Shown one piece after another: positions 15,534 through 23,826 of a stretch of DNA of 64,000 nt. Below the pieces are notes generated by a model. That model was not told where the DNA came from. It was given only the letters and a program-made list of their open reading frames with translations, and did no database searches. A program made the position numbers and the translations under genes. Numbering within the stretch: position 1 is the stretch's first letter; each line of letters starts with the position of its first letter. Source of the stretch: Streptomyces macrolidinus (GTDB lineage: Bacteria; Actinomycetota; Actinomycetes; Streptomycetales; Streptomycetaceae); assembly GCF_023887685.1 (NCBI RefSeq), contig NZ_JAMWMR010000018.1:62001-126000 (forward strand), given 5' to 3'.

Positions 15534-16535
15534 ATGTTGGATGTTCTGGGGCTCGATGCCGTTGCAGAGGCCATCTACCGCGGGATGCTGACCGCTCCCC
15601 GGGACGGTGTGGCGGTTCTCGCGACGCGACTCGGCCTGACGGCGGAAGAGGTCCGAAGAGGGCTCGACCGGCTCAGCGAGCTGGCGCTGATACAGCCCTC
15701 GGGCAGGGAGAGCGACGATATGGGCTTCCGGGCGGTCGGCCCGGAGACCGCGATGGAGGTGCTGCTGGCCCGTCAGCAGGCGGAGCTGGCGGCTCAGCAG
15801 ATGCGGGTGGAGGCCTCCCGCGCGGCAGCCGCCCAACTGATCGCCGAATGCTCGGCGTTGCGTCCGCGCGCCGTCGACCAGGCCGCCGAGCAACTGATCG
15901 GCCCGGACGCGATCCGGGAGCGGCTCGCGGAGCTGGCCCGGACCGTGCAGACCGAGGTCGCCACCTTCGCGCCGGGCGGTGCGCACTCGGCCGAGGATCT
16001 CGCGGCCAGCCGCCGCCCCAACGCCGAACTGCTCAGCCGCGGAGTGCGGATGCGCACCATCTACCTGGACAGTGTGCGCAACGACGGCCCGACCCTCGAA
16101 CACGTCAGCTTCCTGCATCAGCACGGCGGCCAGGTCCGCACGGTGCCCGAGCTGCCGATCCGGATGATCATCTTCGATCGCTCCCAGGCGGTGCTGCCCA
16201 TCGACACCTCCGACGCCCGGATCGGTGTGGTCGTGCTGCGCGGGGCCGGGACGGTCGCGGCGCTGTGCGCGCTGTTCGAGGGCGTCTGGCAGACGGCGAT
16301 CCCGCTGGACGCCACCCCCACGTACGGGGCGAAGGACATGCCGCCGCAGGAGCGCGCGGTGCTCAAGCTGCTCGCCCAGGGCTTCACCGACGAGGCCATC
16401 GCCAAGCGGCTCGCCGTCTCTCCGCGTACGGCCCGTCGGGTGGCGGCCAACCTGATGGAGCGCCTGGACGCCCGCAGTCGCTTCGAGGCCGGAGTCCATG
16501 CCGTCCAGGACGGCTGGCTCCCCTCGACGCGGTGA
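15534..16535 (+). CDS. LuxR-family regulator with N-terminal TrmB-like winged helix
   Basis: A 333-aa protein. N-terminal winged helix (LDAVAEAIYRGMLTAPRDGVAVLATRLGLTAEEVRRGLDRLSELALI) resembles TrmB-type sensors. A helical linker of about 60 residues leads to a PLD-like sensor region (RTIYLDSVRNDGPTLEHVSFLHQHGGQVR). The C-terminus is a LuxR helix-turn-helix (LKLLAQGFTDEAIAKRLAVSPRTARRVAANLMERLDARSRFEAG). This architecture is common beside Streptomyces biosynthetic clusters. ATG 15534 is chosen because homology starts there and GGGGGAAC lies upstream. Convergent with the MFS gene. Confidence 0.85.
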   Translation: MLDVLGLDAVAEAIYRGMLTAPRDGVAVLATRLGLTAEEVRRGLDRLSELALIQPSGRESDDMGFRAVGPETAMEVLLARQQAELAAQQMRVEASRAAAAQLIAECSALRPRAVDQAAEQLIGPDAIRERLAELARTVQTEVATFAPGGAHSAEDLAASRRPNAELLSRGVRMRTIYLDSVRNDGPTLEHVSFLHQHGGQVRTVPELPIRMIIFDRSQAVLPIDTSDARIGVVVLRGAGTVAALCALFEGVWQTAIPLDATPTYGAKDMPPQERAVLKLLAQGFTDEAIAKRLAVSPRTARRVAANLMERLDARSRFEAGVHAVQDGWLPSTR

Positions 16536-16580
16536 CCGCGGACGCCCGGCGCACCCTGCGCCCTCCCCCGTCGCGTCTCC

Positions 16581-18206
16581 TTACGCTCCTTGCGCTTCCC
16601 GCGCCCCCTGGCCTTCCTGCGCTTCTTGCGCTTCCCGCGCCTGCTCGCCGGCGCGGCGGGCCTCACGGCGGTCCGCCAGGAGCAGCGCCAGAGCCGGGAG
16701 CAGCGTGACGGCGTAGACGGCCAGCAGCCGGCCGAAGGAGTGGGCGAAGGCACCGGGCACCAGGCCGTGGCGCTGCCGCGCCGCCGACTCCAGGATCACC
16801 GTGACCACGGCGAGGGCGACGGCGCCGCCGATCCGCTGGATCAGGTTCAACTGGGCGGAGGCGTCCGGGATGGACTGCGGCCGGATCGACTGGAACGCCC
16901 TGGTCATCGCCGGGACGATGGTCAGCCCCGTGCCCAGGCCGCGCACCGCGAGGCTCGCACACAGCAGCGGGTAGGAGGTGTCGGCCGTGAGGCGGGTGAG
17001 CGGCACGGTGGCGAGCATGGTCAGCGCGATGCCGACGACGACGGTCCCGCCCCCGCCCAGCCGCTTCATCAGCACCCGGCACAGCCAGGCGGCGGTGACC
17101 ACGCCGAGGCCGCCCGTGGACATCAGCAGACCGGTCGTCACCGCGCTCTCGCCGCGCGCCGACTCGAAGTAGAGCGGGATCAGCATCATCGGCGAGTAGA
17201 GCACGAAGCCCAAACAGAAGATGTTGATCGCGGCCGTGCGGTAGACGCCGTGGGTGAACAGGCGCAGGTCCAACAGCGGGAAGCGGGCGCGCAGTTGGCG
17301 TACGACGAACACGGCGCCGCTCAGCACGGCGAGGACCAGCGGCACCAGCAGCGCGGGCCGCACCCGCAGTCCGGCCCCGGAGAAGGCGTGGATGGCCAGG
17401 ACGGTGCTGACCGTGCAGGTGGCCGAGGACAGCAGGCCCACCACGTCCAGCGGCTTGGCCTCCTTGCCCGCCGGAGTGTCGCCGGGCACCCGACGCGCCG
17501 TGAGCGCCAACAGGGCGGCGCACAGCGGCACGTTGATCACGTACACCGCGGACCAGCCGCCCGCCGCCACCAGCAGTCCGCCGATGGTCGGGCCGAGCAG
17601 CGGGCTGATCAGCATGACGCTGCCGTTCAACGCCTGGACCCGGCCGAGCTGTTCACGCGGTACGCCGCGGGTGAGCAGGATCGTGGACACCGGGGTGAGG
17701 ACACCGGCCGCCGCTCCGGCCAGGCCGCGCGCGGCGATCAGTTCCGGGAGGGTCTGGCTGACCGCGCAGGCCGCCGAGCCCAGTCCGAACAGCGCGGTCG
17801 CGCCGAGGAAGACCCGCTTGACGCCGAACCGGGTGGCGAGCCAGCCGGTGGCCGGCATGAGCGCGGCCAGGGCGATCAGATAGGTGGTCACCACCCACTG
17901 GACGTGGTTGATCGAGCCGAACCGGGCGCTGGTGTCCTGAAGGGACACGTTCACGATCGTGGTGTCGAGCAGGGCGAGGAAGCCGCCGGTGATGGCCGCG
18001 GCGATCGTCACCATGGTGGGCCCGGAGGGCCGGGCCGAGGCCTCCTTCGACGGCTTCTCGGTGGGTTCCGCAGTCGCCCGCGGCCCGTCCTCGGGGGTGT
18101 CCGGGGCCGGGGGCTCCGCGTCCTGGGCCGTGGCCGCGGGTTCCTCGGCTTTGCGCGGAGGGCTCGGTGCGACGTCTTCTTCGGTGGGGTGGTCGGTCAG
18201 CGACAT
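16581..18206 (-). CDS. MFS drug-resistance transporter, DHA2 (14-helix) family
   Basis: A 541-aa permease. A 60-residue acidic/Pro-rich cytoplasmic leader precedes the helices. GGFLALLDTTIVNVSL is the DHA2 helix-1 signature (LD-TIVNVALP), and GWLATRFGVKRVFLGA is the loop 2-3 motif A. About 14 hydrophobic segments follow. The C-terminus is a short repetitive helix of QAREAQEAQEG-type units, encoded by repeated 15-bp DNA. Probably exports the cluster product by proton antiport. Last gene of the long leftward operon, 42 bases after the condensation-like gene. Confidence 0.88.
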   Translation of the reverse strand: MSLTDHPTEEDVAPSPPRKAEEPAATAQDAEPPAPDTPEDGPRATAEPTEKPSKEASARPSGPTMVTIAAAITGGFLALLDTTIVNVSLQDTSARFGSINHVQWVVTTYLIALAALMPATGWLATRFGVKRVFLGATALFGLGSAACAVSQTLPELIAARGLAGAAAGVLTPVSTILLTRGVPREQLGRVQALNGSVMLISPLLGPTIGGLLVAAGGWSAVYVINVPLCAALLALTARRVPGDTPAGKEAKPLDVVGLLSSATCTVSTVLAIHAFSGAGLRVRPALLVPLVLAVLSGAVFVVRQLRARFPLLDLRLFTHGVYRTAAINIFCLGFVLYSPMMLIPLYFESARGESAVTTGLLMSTGGLGVVTAAWLCRVLMKRLGGGGTVVVGIALTMLATVPLTRLTADTSYPLLCASLAVRGLGTGLTIVPAMTRAFQSIRPQSIPDASAQLNLIQRIGGAVALAVVTVILESAARQRHGLVPGAFAHSFGRLLAVYAVTLLPALALLLADRREARRAGEQAREAQEAQEGQGAREAQGA

Positions 18207-18248
18207 GAGGTGCGCATCCTTGTGAAGTCAGCGGGTGGGCGGGGGAGT

Positions 18249-19421
18249 TCAGGCCGCCTCGGTGAACGCGTGCGCGATCCCGTCCAGCACCCGCTCGCCC
18301 GCCTCGCGGGCGCCGGGACGGTTGCGGCACGACAGGGTCAGCTCGGTTCCCTCGCCGCTCTGGCAGGCGCTCAGGAACATCTCGGCGTAGGGCACGAGCA
18401 TGGGCAGCGTGGAGAACGCGGTGGGCCGGAAGCCGTCGGTGCGCAGCCCGTCGGTGTCGATCCGGCCGTGGTCGGTGATGATCGCCGTACAGGGGAAGCG
18501 GGTGCCGTCCAGCTCCTGAGCTTCGCGCAGGCTGTTGGCGAAGGGGTTCTGGCGCAGGAAGTCCCGGCTGAGCGCGGCCACTTCGCGCTTGCTCAGCAGG
18601 GCGCGCACGATCCGGCCGTGCAGCGACTTCCAGCTCTCCTCGCGCCGGAAGTCCAGCACCAGTTGGGAGGTCAGGTTGGCGGTGGAGCGCACCGCACGGT
18701 CGTGGCGGCGCAGGTCCACCGGGACGACCAGGCGGCCGGTGTCACCGGCCAGGTGCCGCGAGAGGGCGGCGGCCACGCGTGCGGTGACGGCGGACGGGCA
18801 GGCCGGCACCCGGCGGCGCAGCCACAGCGGGGTGCCGTCGGCCGGTCCGTCGCCGAGGATCGCGGGCAGGCCCGGGATACGGGCCAAAGGTTCGGCGGGC
18901 GGTACGGTTCCCGCCGCCGTACGGAAGTGGGTGTCGTCGACCACCGAGGCGGCGCCGACGGGGTCCTCGCCGCGCAGCACGCGGAACACGTCGTCGATCC
19001 ACTGCCGCAGTCCCCGGCCGTCGGTGACGATGTGGCTGGCCCGCACGACCAGCCGGGTCACCGGGCCGCCGGCGAGACCGACCTCGCAGACCGGGCCGGT
19101 GACGACGTCCAGGTCACGGTGGAAGAAGGGGGTGTCGAAGGCGGTGTCCGCGGCGAGGTCGGGGAGTTCGACGACCGGCGGGACCGGGCCGTCCGCGCGC
19201 CAGGCGGCGGCCCGTCGGCGGACCGCCAGTCCGGGGTTGGCCAGGGTGGCGGTGCGTACGGCGTCCCGGAGGGCACCGGGGTCGATCCGGCCCTCCCCCT
19301 CCACGACCATCTGGATGAGCTGCGGGGTGCCGGTCGCCGCCGCGTTCAGATAGCCGCGCTCGATCTGCGAGATACGGCGGGTGTACGGCCGTGCCCGGGT
19401 GGCCGTGGCTGCGGCGGTCAT
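18249..19421 (-). CDS. Condensation-domain-like acyltransferase (PapA-type)
   Basis: A 390-aa protein with the chloramphenicol-acetyltransferase/condensation fold signature HIVTDG (His130, Asp134, Gly135), the HxxxDG motif. A second half shows the structural LVVPVDLRRH and a DHGRID-like latch region. One free-standing domain of this length resembles PapA5 and stand-alone NRPS condensation enzymes, which move acyl groups from carrier proteins onto alcohols or amines. Here it is a candidate for joining the polyketide chain to an amine such as diaminopropionate. Starts in a 4-base overlap with the phosphopantetheinyl transferase stop. Confidence 0.75.
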   Translation of the reverse strand: MTAAATATRARPYTRRISQIERGYLNAAATGTPQLIQMVVEGEGRIDPGALRDAVRTATLANPGLAVRRRAAAWRADGPVPPVVELPDLAADTAFDTPFFHRDLDVVTGPVCEVGLAGGPVTRLVVRASHIVTDGRGLRQWIDDVFRVLRGEDPVGAASVVDDTHFRTAAGTVPPAEPLARIPGLPAILGDGPADGTPLWLRRRVPACPSAVTARVAAALSRHLAGDTGRLVVPVDLRRHDRAVRSTANLTSQLVLDFRREESWKSLHGRIVRALLSKREVAALSRDFLRQNPFANSLREAQELDGTRFPCTAIITDHGRIDTDGLRTDGFRPTAFSTLPMLVPYAEMFLSACQSGEGTELTLSCRNRPGAREAGERVLDGIAHAFTEAA

Positions 19422-20329
19422 GCCGCTCTCCCTTCTTGCCGGGTGCGCCCCGGCCGTGCGCGGTGGGGTGCCTGGTGTTCTTCCTGCCGCCGGTAGCGCA
19501 CCGGGACGGGCTCGGCGGCGACGAGCGCGAGGTGCATCGCGGGGGCTAGTGCCTCGGCAGGCGATGTTTGCCCGTCAAGGAGCGGCGTCCGGTGCGTGCT
19601 CTCTGGGGGTCCCCCCTGCTCGAAGAGCTTGGGGGAGTGCCGGGCGGAAGCCCTCGTACTGGACGTACGTGGGCTTTCGTCCGGTGCGGCGAGTGGGGGT
19701 CCCCCCTGCTCGCAGAGCTCGGGGGAGCGTGCCGGGCGTCGCGACAGGGCGAACGTCGCCTGCCGAGGCACTAGGGCGGCCGAACGGACGTGGTAGGGCG
19801 TGACGTTGGTGGGCCGCCAGCCCGGCCGCCAGTCCGGCAGCCGGACCCCGGCGAAGGTCTCCTTCGTCACGTGCGAGGCCTTGATGAGCGCCTCGCACTC
19901 GGCGAAGTCCCGTATGGTGGCCGGCTCGGTGCGGCCGAGCAGTTCCCCGAGCCAGCGCATGGCGTGCGGCCGGTCCCGCTCGTCCTGGAGGTCCACCCCG
20001 ACCACCGGGCCGGTCGACAGGGCGACCGCGCTGTAGGCGTCGCAGTGGGCGACCGAGACCGTCAGTCCGTGCGCCGGAACGCTCCACCGCTTGTGGTCGT
20101 CCCGGGCCAGGTCCCGTGCGGTGATGCCGAGGCCGTACACCGTCCGTACGGCCTCGATGATCAGCGAGCGGCCGGACCGGCTGAGGTGGTGGCCCATACG
20201 GTCACGCGGGAGGCGGGGGTGGTGGGTGACGACGCAGTCGATCACGGCCGCGCCGTCCCCGAGGCGCGCCCGGGTTCCCGTACCGGCCCGCATCACCGGG
20301 TCCATCACCAGCCCCATCAACGCGCCCAT
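19418..20329 (-). CDS. 4'-phosphopantetheinyl transferase interrupted in frame by a MITE
   Basis: A 303-aa Sfp-type transferase. VSVAHCDAYSAVAL, VGVDLQDERDR (Asp113, Mg2+) and FAECEALIKA (Glu146, Lys150) are the family motifs; it would load phosphopantetheine on the cluster's carrier proteins. Residues 187-261 (VPRQATFALS to SPAEAL) are encoded by an inserted 225-bp element; without it the protein would be 228 aa, the usual size, and the frame would join directly as SAALAPAMHLALVAAEP. The insertion is exactly 75 codons and stop-free, so the frame survives. Whether the enzyme folds is uncertain; the insert is after the Mg-binding core in the C-terminal region. Confidence 0.82.
   Translation of the reverse strand: MGALMGLVMDPVMRAGTGTRARLGDGAAVIDCVVTHHPRLPRDRMGHHLSRSGRSLIIEAVRTVYGLGITARDLARDDHKRWSVPAHGLTVSVAHCDAYSAVALSTGPVVGVDLQDERDRPHAMRWLGELLGRTEPATIRDFAECEALIKASHVTKETFAGVRLPDWRPGWRPTNVTPYHVRSAALVPRQATFALSRRPARSPELCEQGGPPLAAPDESPRTSSTRASARHSPKLFEQGGPPESTHRTPLLDGQTSPAEALAPAMHLALVAAEPVPVRYRRQEEHQAPHRARPGRTRQEGRAA
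19547..19773. mobile_element. MITE (Tc1/mariner-IS630-like ends) inside the phosphopantetheinyl transferase gene
   Basis: Ends read TAGTGCCTCGGCAGGCGA and, inverted, TCGCCTGCCGAGGCACTA; the match continues imperfectly to about 30 bp (left ATGTTTGCCCGTC against right GACAGGGCGAACGT). Both ends sit in CTAG, consistent with duplication of a TA target. The core (19549-19771) is 223 bp, with no transposase. Inside are two copies of a hairpin module, GGGGGTCCCCCCTGCTCG...GAGCTYGGGGGA (about 19610-19640 and 19695-19727). Length plus the TA duplication is 225 bp. Confidence 0.85.
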
Positions 20330-20332
20330 GGC

Positions 20333-22648
20333 TCACGCCTCCGTGTCGAACACGGCCGCCGCGTAGCTGCCGCCGTAGGCGAAGCTGGACAGCAGCACCC
20401 GGCCGCGCGGGGTGTCGCCGCTCAGCGCGGCGACCAGGCCGAGGGCACCCGCACTGCCGTACGTCTCCCCCAGCAGCGCCTTGGGCGCGAGCACCGGGCG
20501 GCCTTCCAGACCGGCCAGGCGCAGGGCCCGGGACTGGGCCGTGTCGACCAGGCTGTATCCGGAGGCGGCCGAGACGACGGTGTCGATCCCCTCCGGGCCG
20601 GTCCCGGCCTCGGCCATCGCCGCGCGCAGCGCCCTGGCCCACGCCTCGCCGTCGCGGCCGATGCGGCCGATACCGGCGGACTCGCCGGAGGCGCCGTAGC
20701 CGCGGACCCGGGCGAGGACGTCCGCGCCGCGATCGGCGGCCGACTCCCGGCTCTCCAGCAGGATCGCGGCGGCCCCCTCGCTGAGGACCGTTCCGGTCCG
20801 GCCGCCGGGCACCACGCGGGCGGTGCGGGCATAGCCGGGGAGTCCGGCCTGGGTGGCCAGCGCCTGCTCGGGGAACTCGTCGGCGATCACGACCATGATC
20901 CGCCGGGCCGCGCCGCGGGCGATGACCCGCGCCGCGAGCTGCAGCGCGAGGACCGAACTGGTGCCGCCGGACGCGATGGTGGCGGTGTAGCCGCGGTAGC
21001 GGTGCAGCATCGCCACGTGCCCGGCGGCGGCGTTGACGACCGTGTTGGCGAACAGGGCCGGGTTGGCGCCGTTGATGCCCTGCTGGAGGACGCCCTTGTG
21101 GAACTGGAGGACGGACGTCACCGGGCCGTACCCCGTCGCGAAGACGATGCCGGTGCCCTCCGCCTCGGCCCGCGAGGGCTTGCCGTGCCGGCCGTAGAGG
21201 TCGGCGACCGCGGCGGCGGCGAGCAGGCTGAGCGGGTCCATCCGGCGGGCGCGGCTGGGGTTGATGCCGCGGGACGCGGACTTGACGTCGATCCGGCCGA
21301 CGGGCACCTCCCCGACGCCCTCGACGTGTTCGACGCCGGTGAAGCAGGCGCGCTCCTCGGCCAGGGCCGCGAGCAGGTCGGCGGTGGTGCCGGCCGCGCC
21401 CGCCAGACCCGCGACCCCCGTGACCACCACGTCGTGGACGGACTCGGTGCGGCGCGGCACGGAGCCGGGGTGACCCGGCCGGTTCAGCACGACGGAGGCG
21501 TTGTTGCCGCCGAAGGCGAAGGAGTTGGACAGGATGGCGTCGGGGACGGCCGGGCGGCCCGCGTCCGGGATGACGTCCAGGCCGAACGGCTGCTCCACAC
21601 CACGGGTGTTGATGGTCGGCGGCAGGACCCCGCGGTCGATCGCGAGGGTGCTCACCACCGCCTCGACCGCGCCGGCCGCGCCGAGGGTGTGGCCGATGAT
21701 CGACTTGGTGGAGCTGGCCGGTGGCACGGACGCGCCGAACAGCAGCTTGACGGCCTTGGGTTCGGAGGCGTCGTTGGCGGGCGTCCCGGTGCCGTGCAGA
21801 TTGAGGTAGTCGACGTCGGCCGGGGTGAGCCCGGCGGTGTCCAGGGCCTGCGCCATGGCGGCGCAGGCGCCCTTGCCGCTGGGGTCCGGGGCGGTCTGGT
21901 GGTAGCCGTCGCAGGACAGGCCGTACCCGCCCAGCTCGGCCAGCGGCCGGGCACCGCGGGCGGCGGCGCGGTCGGCCGACTCCAGCACCATGAACCCGGC
22001 GCCCTCACCGAGGGTCAGCCCGCTGGAGGCCGACATCGGCGAGCAGGGCTCGGCGTCCAGCGCGCCCAGGGCGCTGAACCCGTACGCGGACAGCGAGGCG
22101 AGGGGGTCGACGCCGCCGCAGATGACGTAGTCGACGTCCTCCTTCCACAGCAGCTCGGCCGCGTAGCCGAGGGCCACCGCGCTGGCCGCGCAGGCGTTGG
22201 AGAGGACCACGCGCGGGCCGCGCAGGTCGAACTCGGCGGCGATGTAGTCGCCGACGCACGGCAGTTGGGAGGCGGCGGCGCCCTCGGCGTCCAGCGTCCC
22301 CTCGTGCACCAGACCGGCGTGCACGCCCTCCAGCGTCGGCATCGCGCCGAGGCTGGAGCCGACCACGACCGCGACCCGGTCCCGGTCGACGGTGTCGAGG
22401 TCCAGGCCGCTGGTGTGCAGCGCCTCGCGGATGGCGGTGGCGGCCAGGGCGTAGCAGCGGTCGAGGCCCGCAGGCTGCTCCGCGGTGACCATCCCGGCCC
22501 ACTCGGTCAGCAGCTCGGAGGTGTCGAAGAGGGAGTTGGTACGGATGCCGGAGGTCCCGGCGGTGATGGACGACCAGCTCTTCTCCAGGTCGTCCCCGGC
22601 TCCGGTGATCAGTCCCAGGCCGGTGAGGGCGATTCTCGGCGTGGTCAT
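20333..22648 (-). CDS. Single-chain ketosynthase-chain length factor (KS-CLF fusion)
   Basis: A 771-aa protein of two thiolase-fold halves. Residues 1-395 are a complete beta-ketoacyl synthase: SNACAASAV (Cys153), HGTGTPAND (His285) and KSIIGHTLGAAGA (His320). Residues 405-771 are a second KS-like half in which the Cys position reads ASGGTSSV (559-566), the first His motif is replaced by AASGYS and the second His by KALLGETYGSAG: inactive, hence CLF-like. Type II systems normally encode KS and CLF as two genes; here they are one chain. With discrete ACP, KR and hotdog DH nearby this predicts iterative reducing chain building on an ACP. ATG 22648 overlaps the upstream stop (TGATG). Confidence 0.88.
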   Translation of the reverse strand: MTTPRIALTGLGLITGAGDDLEKSWSSITAGTSGIRTNSLFDTSELLTEWAGMVTAEQPAGLDRCYALAATAIREALHTSGLDLDTVDRDRVAVVVGSSLGAMPTLEGVHAGLVHEGTLDAEGAAASQLPCVGDYIAAEFDLRGPRVVLSNACAASAVALGYAAELLWKEDVDYVICGGVDPLASLSAYGFSALGALDAEPCSPMSASSGLTLGEGAGFMVLESADRAAARGARPLAELGGYGLSCDGYHQTAPDPSGKGACAAMAQALDTAGLTPADVDYLNLHGTGTPANDASEPKAVKLLFGASVPPASSTKSIIGHTLGAAGAVEAVVSTLAIDRGVLPPTINTRGVEQPFGLDVIPDAGRPAVPDAILSNSFAFGGNNASVVLNRPGHPGSVPRRTESVHDVVVTGVAGLAGAAGTTADLLAALAEERACFTGVEHVEGVGEVPVGRIDVKSASRGINPSRARRMDPLSLLAAAAVADLYGRHGKPSRAEAEGTGIVFATGYGPVTSVLQFHKGVLQQGINGANPALFANTVVNAAAGHVAMLHRYRGYTATIASGGTSSVLALQLAARVIARGAARRIMVVIADEFPEQALATQAGLPGYARTARVVPGGRTGTVLSEGAAAILLESRESAADRGADVLARVRGYGASGESAGIGRIGRDGEAWARALRAAMAEAGTGPEGIDTVVSAASGYSLVDTAQSRALRLAGLEGRPVLAPKALLGETYGSAGALGLVAALSGDTPRGRVLLSSFAYGGSYAAAVFDTEA

Positions 22649-23682
22649 CAGGAGATCCTCGTGGTGAGCGAACGGGCGATGACGCGGGGCAGGGTGACGG
22701 TGCGCAGCGGGCGCTCGGCGCCCTGCTCGTCGGTGGCGGCCAGCTCCAGGCCGGGGACCCAGAAGGGGGCGTCGAGGAGGGCCAGGACCAGCTCCTCCTC
22801 CGGGTTGGCGGAGGGCGCCTGCCACAGGACGGTGCCGACGGGCTGCCCGGCGGCGGTGATCTTCGTACCGGCGGTGAAGCGGCTCTCGGCGGGCGTGGCG
22901 AGCGCGGTCAGCCGGGCGGTGTCGGTGGTCGGCTGCTCCAGGTCGGCGGAGCCGTGGAACTCGCCGATCCGGTTCCAGTCGATCATCCAGGACAGGTCGG
23001 CCTCGTGGACGCTCAGCCCGGCGAACCCGGTCGCGTAGAGGGCCATACCGGCCTCGGCCTGGACCCGGGCGAGTCCCTCGGGCCCGACCGGCGCGCCGCC
23101 CTGCTCGGCGACGGCGGTGAGCACGGCCTGGTGGGCGACGTCGGGGGCGTTGGTCAGCAGCAGGTAGCCGTACTCGCCGGTGGTGCCGACGCGGGCGAGG
23201 TGGGCCGACGCGGCGGGCTCGCCGGGCAGTTCGGACTCGGTGACGGCGTGCAGGGTCAGGCCGGAGATGTCGAAGTCGACGAAGTGCGCGGCCACGGACC
23301 AGGCGGTCGGCCCCTCGAAGGCGCTGGCGCCCCAGCCCTCCGGTTCGACCTCGATCGTGACGTCCTCGGGGGTGTCCAACTGGGCGAAGTACGCGCGCAG
23401 TTCGTCGCCGGTGACCGCGGTGCGCGGCAGCAGCCAGGCGTCGTCGCCGATCTCGAAGTGCAGCAGGACCGCGAACGGGGTGCCGTCGGCGTTCAGCGCG
23501 AGCGCCTCACGGACGGTGTCCGGCTCGACGAACTCACCGGACTTGGCGAGGAACTGGTCGAGGAAGGTGATCCGCTCGTCGCCGCAGACACGGACCAGCG
23601 GGGCCGTGATCCGGTAGGCGCCGACCGTGGTGCGCACGGTGGTGTAGTCGTCCGTCTCGGTGCGGAGCAGGGCGGTGGTCAT
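22648..23682 (-). CDS. GcvT-like folate-binding/aminomethyltransferase-family protein
   Basis: A 344-aa protein resembling glycine-cleavage T-protein/YgfZ/DmdA relatives: RVCGDERITFLDQFLAKSGEFVEPDTVREALALNADG at the N-terminus, a YLLLTNAPDV segment matching the GYEL region, GLARVQAEAGMALYATGF (the usual LGARDSLRLEAG position, with ARV for ARD) and a C-terminal beta-barrel domain (TKITAAGQPVGTVLWQAPSANPEEELVLALL). Members bind tetrahydrofolate and carry out methyl, aminomethyl or formyl transfer, or act as scaffolds. The reaction in this cluster is unknown. ATG 23682 follows GAAAGGAA; the next gene overlaps its stop. Confidence 0.72.
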   Translation of the reverse strand: MTTALLRTETDDYTTVRTTVGAYRITAPLVRVCGDERITFLDQFLAKSGEFVEPDTVREALALNADGTPFAVLLHFEIGDDAWLLPRTAVTGDELRAYFAQLDTPEDVTIEVEPEGWGASAFEGPTAWSVAAHFVDFDISGLTLHAVTESELPGEPAASAHLARVGTTGEYGYLLLTNAPDVAHQAVLTAVAEQGGAPVGPEGLARVQAEAGMALYATGFAGLSVHEADLSWMIDWNRIGEFHGSADLEQPTTDTARLTALATPAESRFTAGTKITAAGQPVGTVLWQAPSANPEEELVLALLDAPFWVPGLELAATDEQGAERPLRTVTLPRVIARSLTTRIS

Positions 23683-23721
23683 GATGAACGGTTCCTTTCG
23701 GTCGGTGCGGTGCGGTGCGAT

Positions 23722-23826
23722 GAGTTCGTCGGTCAGCACGGCGAGTTCGTCGGTCGGCGAGGCGAGTTCGTCGTTCAGCACGGCGAGTTCGCTGGCTGGC
23801 AAGGCAAGTGCGTTGTTCAGCACGGC
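23722..23826. repeat. Five 21-bp tandem repeats spanning the stop of the GNAT-fusion gene
   Basis: Units of exactly 21 bp of the type GAGTTCGTCGGTCAGCACGGC run from 23722 to 23826 (starts 23722, 23743, 23764, 23785, 23806). The last unit contains the stop of the gene above (TCA at 23817-23819 on the + strand). The array fills most of the 134-bp gap before the GcvT-like start. Confidence 0.85.

Noticed and set aside
16590..19496. A 968-codon plus-strand frame across the MFS and condensation-like genes
   Set aside because: Antisense shadow with His/Gln/Arg-rich, motif-free translation.
19790..23038. A 1,082-codon open frame on the plus strand across the PPTase and KS-CLF genes
   Set aside because: Antisense shadow; the minus-strand genes have catalytic motifs and coupled starts.
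23722..23826. Possible CRISPR array (five regular 21-bp repeats)
   Set aside because: Units are contiguous with no unique spacers and vary from each other; it is a simple tandem array.
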